Positions 43,056 through 50,492 of a stretch of 64,000 nt of DNA are shown here, piece by piece. Below the pieces are notes generated by a model. The model ran no database searches. It was given only the letters and a program-made list of their open reading frames with translations, and was not told the origin of the DNA. The stretch lies in NCBI GenBank assembly GCA_005778355.1, contig SXON01000059.1:19897-83896 (forward strand), in the 5' to 3' direction. The first letter of the stretch is position 1; every line of letters begins with the position of its first letter. Source of the DNA: Pseudomonadota bacterium (GTDB lineage: Bacteria > Myxococcota_A > UBA796 > SXON01). A program made the translations under genes and the position numbers.

Positions 43056-44054
43056 ATGTCTGCGGTCCTCAGTTTCCTCCTCGTCCAGCTCGCCGAGGCC
43101 AGCGACCGGCCCACCATCACCTTCGTGATGAACGTGCACGACCACACCCACGTGGACGAGAGCGCGGACACGGTGATCCGCGCGGCGGGCATCTTCCGGA
43201 AGTACGGTGTCAAGGGCGACTTCTACCTCACCGGCCCGATCACGCAGGCCTACGTCAACGAGCGTAGCGACGCGGTGAGCGCGCTGCGCGACATGGGCAT
43301 CAGCTACCACGTCCGCGCGCCACACCCCCTGTCCGACGGCTTCACCGGGCCGCTCACGGTGCTGCGCACCAAGGAGCAGAAGGTCGCGGTGATCAAACAA
43401 TACGAGACCTACGCCCAGGACATGGCCACCGGCGAGCTCAAGTCGGGCACCCTCGGCGGCTACACGCTGGTGAAGAACACCTTCGGCCGGGCCCCCTCCT
43501 GCGTGGGCCTCGGCATCGGCAACCAGGCGCTCAAGGAAGCGGCGATGGAGGTGTACGGCTCCCTGGGTGCGAAGTGCGTGATCACCACGCACGCGTCGAG
43601 CTCGCCGAAGGCCGACCCCTTCACCTGGTACGGCTCGCTGCTGGAGCGACCCGGCGACATCAACATCACCCGGATGGGCGAGCGCAACGACTTCTGGTGG
43701 AACCACATCGAGAGCGATCCCACCAACTACGATCCGCTCCCCAAGATGCGCGACGCCATGAAGTCCTGGACGCTCGGGCGCATCCCCTACATCACCTCGC
43801 TCATCCACGAGAACAACTTCGAGCGCTCCGGGCCCGAGGGCTGGACGCTGAGCTACTACACCGACCGCAGCAAGAAGACGATCCGCCAGCCGGCGTACCC
43901 GCTCACCGGGGTTGACGTTTCCAAGAGCCGGAATCGCAAGGACAAGGATGCCATCTGGGCGGCGTATGAACGCTGGGTGCAGTGGGCGTCGGCCAACATG
44001 CGGGTGGCGACGAGCGAGGAAATCTACGGGACGGCGCTGGCGGCGAAGAACTAG
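43056..44054 (+). CDS. Exported polysaccharide-deacetylase-like protein
   Basis: A 332-residue exported protein (MSAVLSFLLVQLAEASDRPT). The start of the mature protein (TITFVMNVHDHTHVDESADT) recalls the TFDD-type first motif of NodB-fold enzymes, with His-Asp-His instead. Later segments (GIFRKYGVKGDFYLTGPITQ, DMGISYHVRAPHPLS) fit the same (beta/alpha) fold, and TSLIHENNFERSG may supply another metal ligand. Substrate is unknown and the deacetylase label is tentative. It is divergent from the oxoprolinase gene. Confidence 0.65.
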   Translation: MSAVLSFLLVQLAEASDRPTITFVMNVHDHTHVDESADTVIRAAGIFRKYGVKGDFYLTGPITQAYVNERSDAVSALRDMGISYHVRAPHPLSDGFTGPLTVLRTKEQKVAVIKQYETYAQDMATGELKSGTLGGYTLVKNTFGRAPSCVGLGIGNQALKEAAMEVYGSLGAKCVITTHASSSPKADPFTWYGSLLERPGDINITRMGERNDFWWNHIESDPTNYDPLPKMRDAMKSWTLGRIPYITSLIHENNFERSGPEGWTLSYYTDRSKKTIRQPAYPLTGVDVSKSRNRKDKDAIWAAYERWVQWASANMRVATSEEIYGTALAAKN

Positions 44055-44421
44055 TGCACGCCTGTCCCTCTGGGACGGCCACGCCGGGCCCTGAATCGCG
44101 ACACGAGGTGCCCCCCGTCTCCAGGCAATCCGCCGCCCGGCCCTCCACGACACGGCCTCCGGCCGCCGGGTCCTGTCGCCCCCGTCGACCGGCCCGGCAA
44201 GCGGGCCGGCTCGCCAGGGGCAGCACCGGGTACCCCGTACCGGGAGCCGGGCGGCTCAATCACGTCGGCCGTACCCCGCTGCGAACGGGCCCGGCGTGGC
44301 CTCGGCTCGAAGCTCGGGGCACGAGGACCGCTCGCCGCTCTGTCGCCCACGAACCGCCCAGCCATCGGCTTCCTGCCCGGTCGGGCGCCACGAGCCACCC
44401 CCAAGGGAGCAGGGGGAACCG
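44055..44421. other. Gene-free stretch
   Basis: About 365 bases between two plus-strand genes. No coding frame or RNA gene was recognised. It contains a perfect GC-rich hairpin at 44189-44209 and a short palindrome GGTAC-CCC-GTACC near 44230. Long open frames here are by-products of high GC. Confidence 0.5.
44189..44209. terminator. GC-rich hairpin, possible terminator
   Basis: CCGGCCCG, loop GCAAG, CGGGCCGG: a perfect 8-bp stem, 135 bases downstream of the deacetylase-like gene. There is no T-run after it, so it would be an atypical terminator or an RNA-stabilising structure. Confidence 0.35.
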
Positions 44422-45243
44422 ATGACCACCCTCGCCGAGGTCTTGCGAGAGCAGGGGCACGATCTGCGAGAGGCACGCAAGCTCGCGGGGCAAGGGCGGG
44501 TGTGGCTCGGGCACACGCCGGTGACGGACATGGGGCGCGAGGTAGACGAGCGCGAGGTGCGCGTGCTCATGTCGCGGCCGGCGCATGCGCCCGGTCGCGA
44601 CGCGGCGGTGGTGGTGCACGACGATCGGCTGGCGGTGGTCTACAAGCCCTCGGGCTTGCTCAGCGTGCCCGCGCCCGGGCGACGCGAGCCTAGCGTGCTT
44701 TCGCAGGTGTCGCGCTGGCTCGGGCACGCGCTGGCGGTGCACCGCATCGACGAGGGCACCTCGGGGCTCCTGCTCGTGGCGCGCGACGTTGGCGCCCAGC
44801 TCGACCTCAAGAACCAGCTCGAAGCACACAGCGTGGAGCGCCGGTACCTCGCGCTGGTGCGCGGTCGGTTCCCGGGCGGCGAGAAACGCGTTGACGCTCC
44901 CCTGGGGCGGATGGGCGACGGGCGTCGCGGCATCGTCGCCGGGGGAAAGCCCGCGATCACCCGCCTGCGCGCCGTTGATACATGCGGCGATGTATCAGTG
45001 GTCGAGGCGCGACTGGAAACGGGTCGCACCCACCAGGTTCGGCTCCATCTCGCTCACCTCGGGTTCCCCATCCTCGGGGACGATCTCTACGGGGGCGCCC
45101 GGTTTGCCCGGCTCGCGCTGCACGCGCACGTGATCGGATTCCGACATCCCGCCGGTGACACACGGAGATACGTCTCGCCCCTCCCGGACGAGCTGTGGCG
45201 GCGGTGCGTGGGGAGCGGTGGGGGGTCGCGACCATCCCGTTGA
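44422..45243 (+). CDS. RluA-family RNA pseudouridine synthase
   Basis: A 273-residue enzyme that turns uridines in RNA into pseudouridine. Residues 1-50 form an S4 RNA-binding domain (LAEVLREQGHDLREARKLAG, GRVWLGHTPVTD). The catalytic Asp is in HRIDEGTSGLLLVAR (the family has HRLDxxTSG). VYKPSGLLSVP, RRYLALVRGRF and GRTHQVRLHLAHLGFPILGD complete the RluA pattern. The ATG at 44422 has a GGGGGAA ribosome site. Target position is not readable from the sequence. Confidence 0.93.
   Translation: MTTLAEVLREQGHDLREARKLAGQGRVWLGHTPVTDMGREVDEREVRVLMSRPAHAPGRDAAVVVHDDRLAVVYKPSGLLSVPAPGRREPSVLSQVSRWLGHALAVHRIDEGTSGLLLVARDVGAQLDLKNQLEAHSVERRYLALVRGRFPGGEKRVDAPLGRMGDGRRGIVAGGKPAITRLRAVDTCGDVSVVEARLETGRTHQVRLHLAHLGFPILGDDLYGGARFARLALHAHVIGFRHPAGDTRRYVSPLPDELWRRCVGSGGGSRPSR
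44976..44997. repeat. TGATACAT inverted repeat
   Basis: TGATACAT (44976-44983), GCGGCG, ATGTATCA (44990-44997): a perfect inverted repeat inside the pseudouridine synthase gene, with the same arms as at 1529-1552. Confidence 0.5.
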
Positions 45244-45263
45244 ACATTGTCGCGACTTTCCCC

Positions 45264-45286
45264 TTGCTCTCTCTCTCTCTTAGCAA
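45264..45286. promoter_or_regulatory. CT-repeat flanked by TTGCT/AGCAA arms
   Basis: TTGCT (45264-45268), a CT-dinucleotide tract, then AGCAA (45282-45286), in the 74-base gap before the 45318 gene. The AT-rich AATAAT directly after it could be a -10-like element. The CT tract could vary in length by slippage. Confidence 0.4.
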
Positions 45287-45317
45287 TAATCGAGCCGCTC
45301 CCACCCGAGGAGCGATC

Positions 45318-45707
45318 GTGAAGCGTGTTCCCCTGTCTCCCCTGCTCGTGTTCTGCAATGCCGACAGCTACATCTTCTTCCCGGCCACGCCGTGGATGAA
45401 CGCGCCCGATGCGGAGATGATCCGCGAGGCGCTGGAGGCACGGAACATGCCAGGCTCCGGCGCGATGACGCTCACGGTCGGGCTCCAGACCTGCAACACC
45501 GTGGACGCGCCCGACGCCGCCATCCCGCTGGCCACATCCCGCACCGCCGACGGGCTGAGCTTCCCCGGGAGCTTCAGTGACAAGAGCGGTAACACCGGTA
45601 ACCGCCAGCTCGTGCGCTTCGGCTACCTCGTGAAAAACACCAGTGCCAGCGACACGACCGTGCGCTTCGCCTGGGCGTGCGGCGCGGTCGAGTTGCACCG
45701 GAAGTAG
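45318..45707 (+). CDS. Small protein of unknown function
   Basis: A 129-residue protein from a GTG with a clear GAGGAG ribosome site. The N-terminus (MKRVPLSPLLVFCNADSYIF) is mildly hydrophobic but not a convincing signal peptide. The rest is beta-type (GAMTLTVGLQTCNTVDAPDA, QLVRFGYLVKNTSASDTTVR) and ends in FAWACGAVELHRK. No family was recognised. It is the first of three closely spaced genes (45318-47256) and lies six bases before the next one. Confidence 0.6.
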   Translation: MKRVPLSPLLVFCNADSYIFFPATPWMNAPDAEMIREALEARNMPGSGAMTLTVGLQTCNTVDAPDAAIPLATSRTADGLSFPGSFSDKSGNTGNRQLVRFGYLVKNTSASDTTVRFAWACGAVELHRK

Positions 45708-45713
45708 GCCGCC

Positions 45714-46757
45714 GTGGGCTGCGCGCCGGAAGGCACCTCGGGCTGTGGCTGCGCCAACTGTCTCGCCGAGACCATGGGTAGCTCGGCCTGGCCGTCGCCT
45801 GCCCACGATCCAGAACTCGCGGTGCCCCTCGTGACGACGCTCGCGAGCCAGTCGTCCGGAGCGCCGCCCCCTTCGGGCTGCGTGCCTGACGACTTCCAGG
45901 AGGCGTACGAGTACTACGACTGTCGCGATATTGCGAAGTACGGGATCCCGATCGACTACCCGAGCCCGTGCACGCGGATCGAGGTGCCTGACTCGGCCTG
46001 GGAACGCGACTGCGCGTTCACGACCTGGACTGGCTGGTGGCGCGGGGAGGATTGTCCCGAGCCCTACTGGAACATCAATAGCCAGACCAAGGCGTGCAAT
46101 CACTCCAGCGAGGAGGTGGACGAGTTCACGAGGCTCGCGGAGTTTGACGACTGCGAGGGGAGCTTCCTTTCGCTGGTGCGGAAGGCGTGGTGTTTGCTGG
46201 TCGAGAACATGGACTTCGTGGACTGGGTGATCTGCCGGGTGTACGGGCCGGGGCAGCAGTGCTTGCAGGACATACTGAGCGGGAAGAGGGAGACGAACTT
46301 CGCCTGCAGGGGGCTCGAACATGATCGAAACGCCACCACCGACCTTCTGGGCGTGAGATTGAATCCATTCTCCGACGCCTTGGTCTTCCAACGCAAGGCG
46401 TTCGCGCAAGGGAGCCCAGAGGAACGTCTGTGCGCCGTCCTTTGGGTGGCGGAGCTACTGTTCCATGAACTCCAACACTACTGCTTTCTAGGCGGCTCTG
46501 CGACATACGATCGCACCTCCGACGACTGCGAGGGCGGAGGCGACGACACACCGTGGTACTGCCACAAGAGCGGCGAGTGTGAGCCCGCCTGGATCGCATC
46601 GAACACGCTCCGGACGCTGCTACGAATGAGGTATCCTCGGGCCCGGCATTCGTCATGCTGCGATACCTGCCTCTCGGAGTCGTTTTTCAGCAACAAGAAC
46701 CCCTCAATCCCAGCCTCTTGCCAGCGCGAGAGCGACCTGGTGGTTCAGGGTGCCTGA
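45714..46757 (+). CDS. Cys-rich putative metalloprotease
   Basis: A 347-residue protein from a GTG at 45714. It has about 25 Cys (GCGCANCLAETM, CPEPYWNINSQTKACN, CCDTCLSESF) and a zinc-type motif in ELLFHELQHYCFLGG near residue 255. No signal peptide is visible although the Cys content suggests a non-cytoplasmic place. GC and codon use are clearly less biased after about 46300 than in neighbouring genes, which suggests recent acquisition. The 3' end overlaps the next gene by 8 bases. Outside the HExxH motif no family was recognised. Confidence 0.62.
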   Translation: MGCAPEGTSGCGCANCLAETMGSSAWPSPAHDPELAVPLVTTLASQSSGAPPPSGCVPDDFQEAYEYYDCRDIAKYGIPIDYPSPCTRIEVPDSAWERDCAFTTWTGWWRGEDCPEPYWNINSQTKACNHSSEEVDEFTRLAEFDDCEGSFLSLVRKAWCLLVENMDFVDWVICRVYGPGQQCLQDILSGKRETNFACRGLEHDRNATTDLLGVRLNPFSDALVFQRKAFAQGSPEERLCAVLWVAELLFHELQHYCFLGGSATYDRTSDDCEGGGDDTPWYCHKSGECEPAWIASNTLRTLLRMRYPRARHSSCCDTCLSESFFSNKNPSIPASCQRESDLVVQGA

Positions 46758-47256
46758 CTATCCAGCAGTTGAGCACTCCCCGCTTGCCGTCGCCGACATC
46801 GTCGTGGGAGGGGGAGTCGTCGGCGCCTTGAGCCGAACCGGACCCCTCGGGGAGTCGCCGTTCGGCGACACTGAATGGGGAGTGACCGCCGAGCTTGGAG
46901 TACGTTTCGTGCGACTGCGCCCGTGGCTGGGCCTCGGCGTCGGCCCTACAGAGATGTGCGCGAACTGGTCGCCGACTGACGACTACTGCTATCGGCGCGC
47001 CCTCGGCGGAGCCCTTGGCCTCGACCTGCTCCCCAACAACCAGGTCGGCATGGGCCCCATGGCCTGGTACACCGTCACCTGGGCATGGGAAGCCGGCGCC
47101 CGCGCCTGGTGGACCTACCCCCTCCCCTTCTTCCCGGCCCTCCAGGTCGGCGCGGAAGCCGACCTGCTCTTCGCCGTCCCCTACGGCCACGCCGTCACCG
47201 GTTCCGCGCAGGCGCGGATCGCCTTCGTCCCAGGGATCATCGGCCGGCCCCGCTAA
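46750..47256 (+). CDS. Putative outer-membrane barrel protein
   Basis: A 168-residue protein from a GTG inside the end of the Cys-rich gene. Its pattern of alternating hydrophobic residues with Gly and aromatic residues (VTAELGVRFVRLRPWLGLGV, GPMAWYTVTWAWEAGARAWW, FPALQVGAEADLLFAVPYGH) fits a small eight-strand-type barrel. No N-terminal signal peptide is visible, so it may need the upstream gene product or start elsewhere. No family was recognised. Confidence 0.55.
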   Translation: MPDYPAVEHSPLAVADIVVGGGVVGALSRTGPLGESPFGDTEWGVTAELGVRFVRLRPWLGLGVGPTEMCANWSPTDDYCYRRALGGALGLDLLPNNQVGMGPMAWYTVTWAWEAGARAWWTYPLPFFPALQVGAEADLLFAVPYGHAVTGSAQARIAFVPGIIGRPR

Positions 47257-47310
47257 CCCCCGCGATTTCCTTTCGAGACACTACGCCCTGGGTGTCGTAC
47301 TCTCGTGCCG

Positions 47311-48978
47311 ATGTTCCTCCTCCTCGCCTGTGCCGACCAGACCGTCCCGCTCGACACCGGCGACGAGGCCGTGAGCGACGAGATCCTGGGCGGTACCGAG
47401 GCCGACCCCCTATTCGACGTCGCGGTGCTCCACGAGCTCGTGGTGGAGCTCGACCCGGCCGACTGGGCGGAGCTCCGCGAGCAGGCGCGCACCTACTATG
47501 ACCTGATGGGCGAGGGCTGCATGGAAGGCCCGTGGCCGAGCCCGTACACGTATTTCCCCGCCGAGGCCTGGCTCGACGGCGCGGCCATGGGCGAAGTCGG
47601 CGTGCGCAAGAAGGGGCTCATCGGATCGGTGGTGTCAGACCGGCCCTCGCTCAAGATCGACGTGGGCGAGTATGTGGACGAGCAGCGTTTCTTTGGCCTC
47701 GAGAAGCTCGTTTTCAACAACGGCCGCCAAGACGCGAGCCGCATGCGCACCTGCCTCGCGCACCACTGGTTCGACGACGCCGGCCTCGTGGCGCCGCGCT
47801 GCGCGCTGGCCCACGTGGTGGTCAACGGCGAAGACCTCGGCATCTACGCCCACACCGAGAACATCGACGAGGAGCTGGTGGCCCGGCGCACCGGCGAGTG
47901 GCCCGTCGCGATGTACGAGGGCACGCTGTCGGACTTTCGCGAGGGCTGGACCCAGACCTTCGAGTACGAGACCGAGGACACCACCGGGGCCGAGCTGGAG
48001 GCTGTCACCCAGGCGCTGGAGGCCGGTGACGACGACCTCCTCTCGGGGCTCGACGAGGTGATCGACCTCGACGCCTTCGGGCGCTTCTGGGCGGCAGAGT
48101 CCATCGCCGGACACTGGGACGGCTACAACGCCAACACCAACAACTTCTACGCCTACGCCCTCCCCGGCGACGGGCGCCTACAGTTCATCGCCAGCGGTCC
48201 CGACGCCGCCTTCGACCAGCGGGAGCCCTTCTGGGGCAACGACGGCGCCAACGCCTGGGTGGGCACGGTGAGCGCGCTGGGGAACCGGCTCTTCAACCAC
48301 GACGAGGGGCGCGCGCTGTACGAGGCCGAGCTGTCGCGACAACTCGATGAGAACTGGGACGGTGCCGCCGTCGTCCAGCAGATCGACAACTGGGCCGAGC
48401 TCGTGGCCAAGCACGACGACAAGACGATGCGTGACGGCATCGGCGCCACCCGCACGATCGTGGAGCTACGCGACGCCGACGTGCGCGACGGCATGGCGCG
48501 CGGCGCCGAGGCCACCGAGATGCGAACCGAGGTGTGCTGGGAAACCGTGGGCGTGGCGACCGTGGACTTCAGCACCACCTGGGACAGCTACCCCAACGGC
48601 GACGTGTGGACCGGCGGCGAGGCCGATACCTACTATGTCTTCGAGGGTGTCGAGTACCCATCGATACAGGACGGTGTATCAGCCGGCATCATCGAAGACG
48701 GCCGGGCCATCTGGCTCACCATCAGCGAGATTGCGCCCGGCGTGTACGTGGCCCCCTACGCGGTGTTCGACGCGTCGCTCCTGGTCGACGGCACGTCGCT
48801 GGCCATCGACGGTCACGACGCCGAGGGCGTGATCATGTACCTCGACAGCAACGAGAGCGACCAATGGCAAACCATCGCCTACCTCGGCAATGGCACGCTG
48901 AGCTTCAGCGAGGCGGGCAGCAACCGTGGCGACGCTCTCGTCGGCCGACTCGACGTGGAGATCCTGGGAGGCCAGTAG
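47311..48978 (+). CDS. CotH-kinase-family lipoprotein
   Basis: A 555-residue predicted lipoprotein. The ATG at 47311 gives MFLLLAC; GTG 47305 adds two residues. Residues 35-370 match the CotH family (VELDPADWAELREQARTYYD, EVGVRKKGLIGSVVSDRPSL, KIDVGEYVDEQRFFGLEKLV, FNNGRQDASRMRTCLAHHWF, RCALAHVVVNGEDLGIYAHT, FWAAESIAGHWDGYNANTNN). CotH proteins are atypical protein kinases in spore coats. The C-terminal 150 residues are a beta domain. It heads a run of four tightly spaced genes for exported enzymes. Confidence 0.87.
   Translation: MFLLLACADQTVPLDTGDEAVSDEILGGTEADPLFDVAVLHELVVELDPADWAELREQARTYYDLMGEGCMEGPWPSPYTYFPAEAWLDGAAMGEVGVRKKGLIGSVVSDRPSLKIDVGEYVDEQRFFGLEKLVFNNGRQDASRMRTCLAHHWFDDAGLVAPRCALAHVVVNGEDLGIYAHTENIDEELVARRTGEWPVAMYEGTLSDFREGWTQTFEYETEDTTGAELEAVTQALEAGDDDLLSGLDEVIDLDAFGRFWAAESIAGHWDGYNANTNNFYAYALPGDGRLQFIASGPDAAFDQREPFWGNDGANAWVGTVSALGNRLFNHDEGRALYEAELSRQLDENWDGAAVVQQIDNWAELVAKHDDKTMRDGIGATRTIVELRDADVRDGMARGAEATEMRTEVCWETVGVATVDFSTTWDSYPNGDVWTGGEADTYYVFEGVEYPSIQDGVSAGIIEDGRAIWLTISEIAPGVYVAPYAVFDASLLVDGTSLAIDGHDAEGVIMYLDSNESDQWQTIAYLGNGTLSFSEAGSNRGDALVGRLDVEILGGQ
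48663..48681. repeat. GATACA/TGTATC inverted repeat
   Basis: GATACA, GGACGG, TGTATC plus A: an inverted repeat inside the CotH gene. It is related to the TGATACAT repeats but has shorter arms. Confidence 0.4.
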
Positions 48979-48990
48979 TACGCTCCCCCG

Positions 48991-50484
48991 ATGCGCCTCA
49001 GCCGTCGCCAGTTGCTTGCCGGTGCCTCCGCCTCGATGTTCCTTCCGAGGCTCGGCTGGGCCGACACGGCCGAGCGCCTGTCCCCGCGCGCGCTGGCCGT
49101 GGGCGACGTGCACGGCAAGGGCGCCACCTTCTGGGCCCGGGGCCGCGCCGAAGGCACCCTCGAGGTGGAGTACGCGAACAACCCGGAGTTTCGCCACGCC
49201 AAACGCATTCACGGCCCATTGGCGAGCGCCGACACAGACTTTACCGCGCGCGTCAGCGTCAAGCAGCGCTGGCATCGCGACCGGGTGTACTGGCGGGCGA
49301 GGACGGGCCCAATGGAAGAGTGGATGCTGGGCAGCTTCCTGCCCCCCTCGCGCGGTCGAAACGTTCGCTTCGCGTGGGGCGGCGACACCTGCGGGCAAGG
49401 CTGGGGCATCGACGAGGCCCGGGGTGGCCTGCGAATCTACGACGATATCCGGCAACAGAAGCCGGACTTCCTCGTGCACCTCGGCGACCTCGTGTATGCC
49501 GACAACCCGATGAAGTCCGAGGTGTCCCTCGCCGACGGCACCACCTGGCGCAACCTCTTGACACCCGAGGTGTCCAAGGTGTCAGAAACCCTCGACGAGC
49601 TGCGCGGCCGATTTCGCTACAACTTCATCGACGACAACTTCCGGGCTTGTCACGCCGAAGTCCCCATTGTAAACCTGTGGGACGACCACGAGACACGCAA
49701 CAACTGGTGGCCAGGACAAGTCTTCGACGACCCACGCTACACGCTGCGCGAGGCCGACACGCTCTCGGGGCGCGCGCGCCAGGCATTTCGCGAGTACACG
49801 CCCATCGGCGCCGACACCATCTACCGGAAGATCGCCTACGGGCCCTTGCTCGATCTCTTCGTGCTCGACACGCGGTCCTACCGGGGAGCGAACTCCGCAG
49901 GTCGCGACAAGGAGTATGGCCCCGGGGCCTACTGGCTTGGCCCGGTCCAGCGCGACTGGGTGAAGAAGGAGCTGGCTCGCTCCCGCGCCGCCTGGAAGAT
50001 CGTCGCCTGCGACATGCCGCTCGGCATCGCCTCGCCCGACGGGAAGGCAGCCTGGGACAATGCCTGTAATGGTCCCGGGGAGGCCATGGGACGGGAGCTC
50101 GAGATCGCCGACATCCTCTCGCACCTGCGCCGCGAGGGGGTGCGCGACGTGGCATGGATCACCGCCGACCTGCACTACGCGGCGGCCACTCGCTACGAGC
50201 CGTCCCGAGCGGTTTTCAAGGACTTCGACCCCTTCTGGGAGTTCCTCGCCGGCCCGCTGCACGCGGGCACCTTCAACCCGCACGCGCTCGACGACACCTT
50301 CGGGCCCCGGTGCGAGTGGGTGTCGCTCACCGAGCGGATCGCAGGGGCAAACCCGCCTTCCGAGGGCATGCAGTGGTACGGCATCGTGGAGATCGACGCG
50401 GCTAGCCGGGCGCTCACCGTGCGATTCCACGATGGTCGCGGGCGACAGGTGCACCAGATGACTGTGTTGCCCTCCCCGGGATAG
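48991..50484 (+). CDS. PhoD-like alkaline phosphatase with Tat signal
   Basis: A 497-residue exported phosphatase. The N-terminus MRLSRRQLLAGASASMFLPR has the twin-Arg pattern, so it is probably folded in the cytoplasm and exported by Tat. Motifs of the PhoD/metallophosphoesterase core are present: FAWGGDTCGQGW, FLVHLGDLVYADNP, VPIVNLWDDHETRNNW, LFVLDTRSYRG and AWITADLHYAA. It would release phosphate from diesters or monoesters, using iron and calcium in characterised PhoD. It lies 12 bases after the CotH gene and 8 bases before the M2 peptidase gene. Confidence 0.9.
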   Translation: MRLSRRQLLAGASASMFLPRLGWADTAERLSPRALAVGDVHGKGATFWARGRAEGTLEVEYANNPEFRHAKRIHGPLASADTDFTARVSVKQRWHRDRVYWRARTGPMEEWMLGSFLPPSRGRNVRFAWGGDTCGQGWGIDEARGGLRIYDDIRQQKPDFLVHLGDLVYADNPMKSEVSLADGTTWRNLLTPEVSKVSETLDELRGRFRYNFIDDNFRACHAEVPIVNLWDDHETRNNWWPGQVFDDPRYTLREADTLSGRARQAFREYTPIGADTIYRKIAYGPLLDLFVLDTRSYRGANSAGRDKEYGPGAYWLGPVQRDWVKKELARSRAAWKIVACDMPLGIASPDGKAAWDNACNGPGEAMGRELEIADILSHLRREGVRDVAWITADLHYAAATRYEPSRAVFKDFDPFWEFLAGPLHAGTFNPHALDDTFGPRCEWVSLTERIAGANPPSEGMQWYGIVEIDAASRALTVRFHDGRGRQVHQMTVLPSPG

Positions 50485-50492
50485 CCCGGCGG

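Noticed and set aside
42975..44153. Long upstream extension of the oxoprolinase frame
   Set aside because: The frame stays open on the minus strand, but it covers the convincing deacetylase-like gene on the other strand and shows no family motifs. The conserved N-terminus begins near 42974.
46640..46665. Another PhaR-like site (ATGCTGCGATACC)
   Set aside because: It shares TGCTGCGAT with the 12-mer but not the right arm, and lies far from PHA genes in a lower-GC gene.
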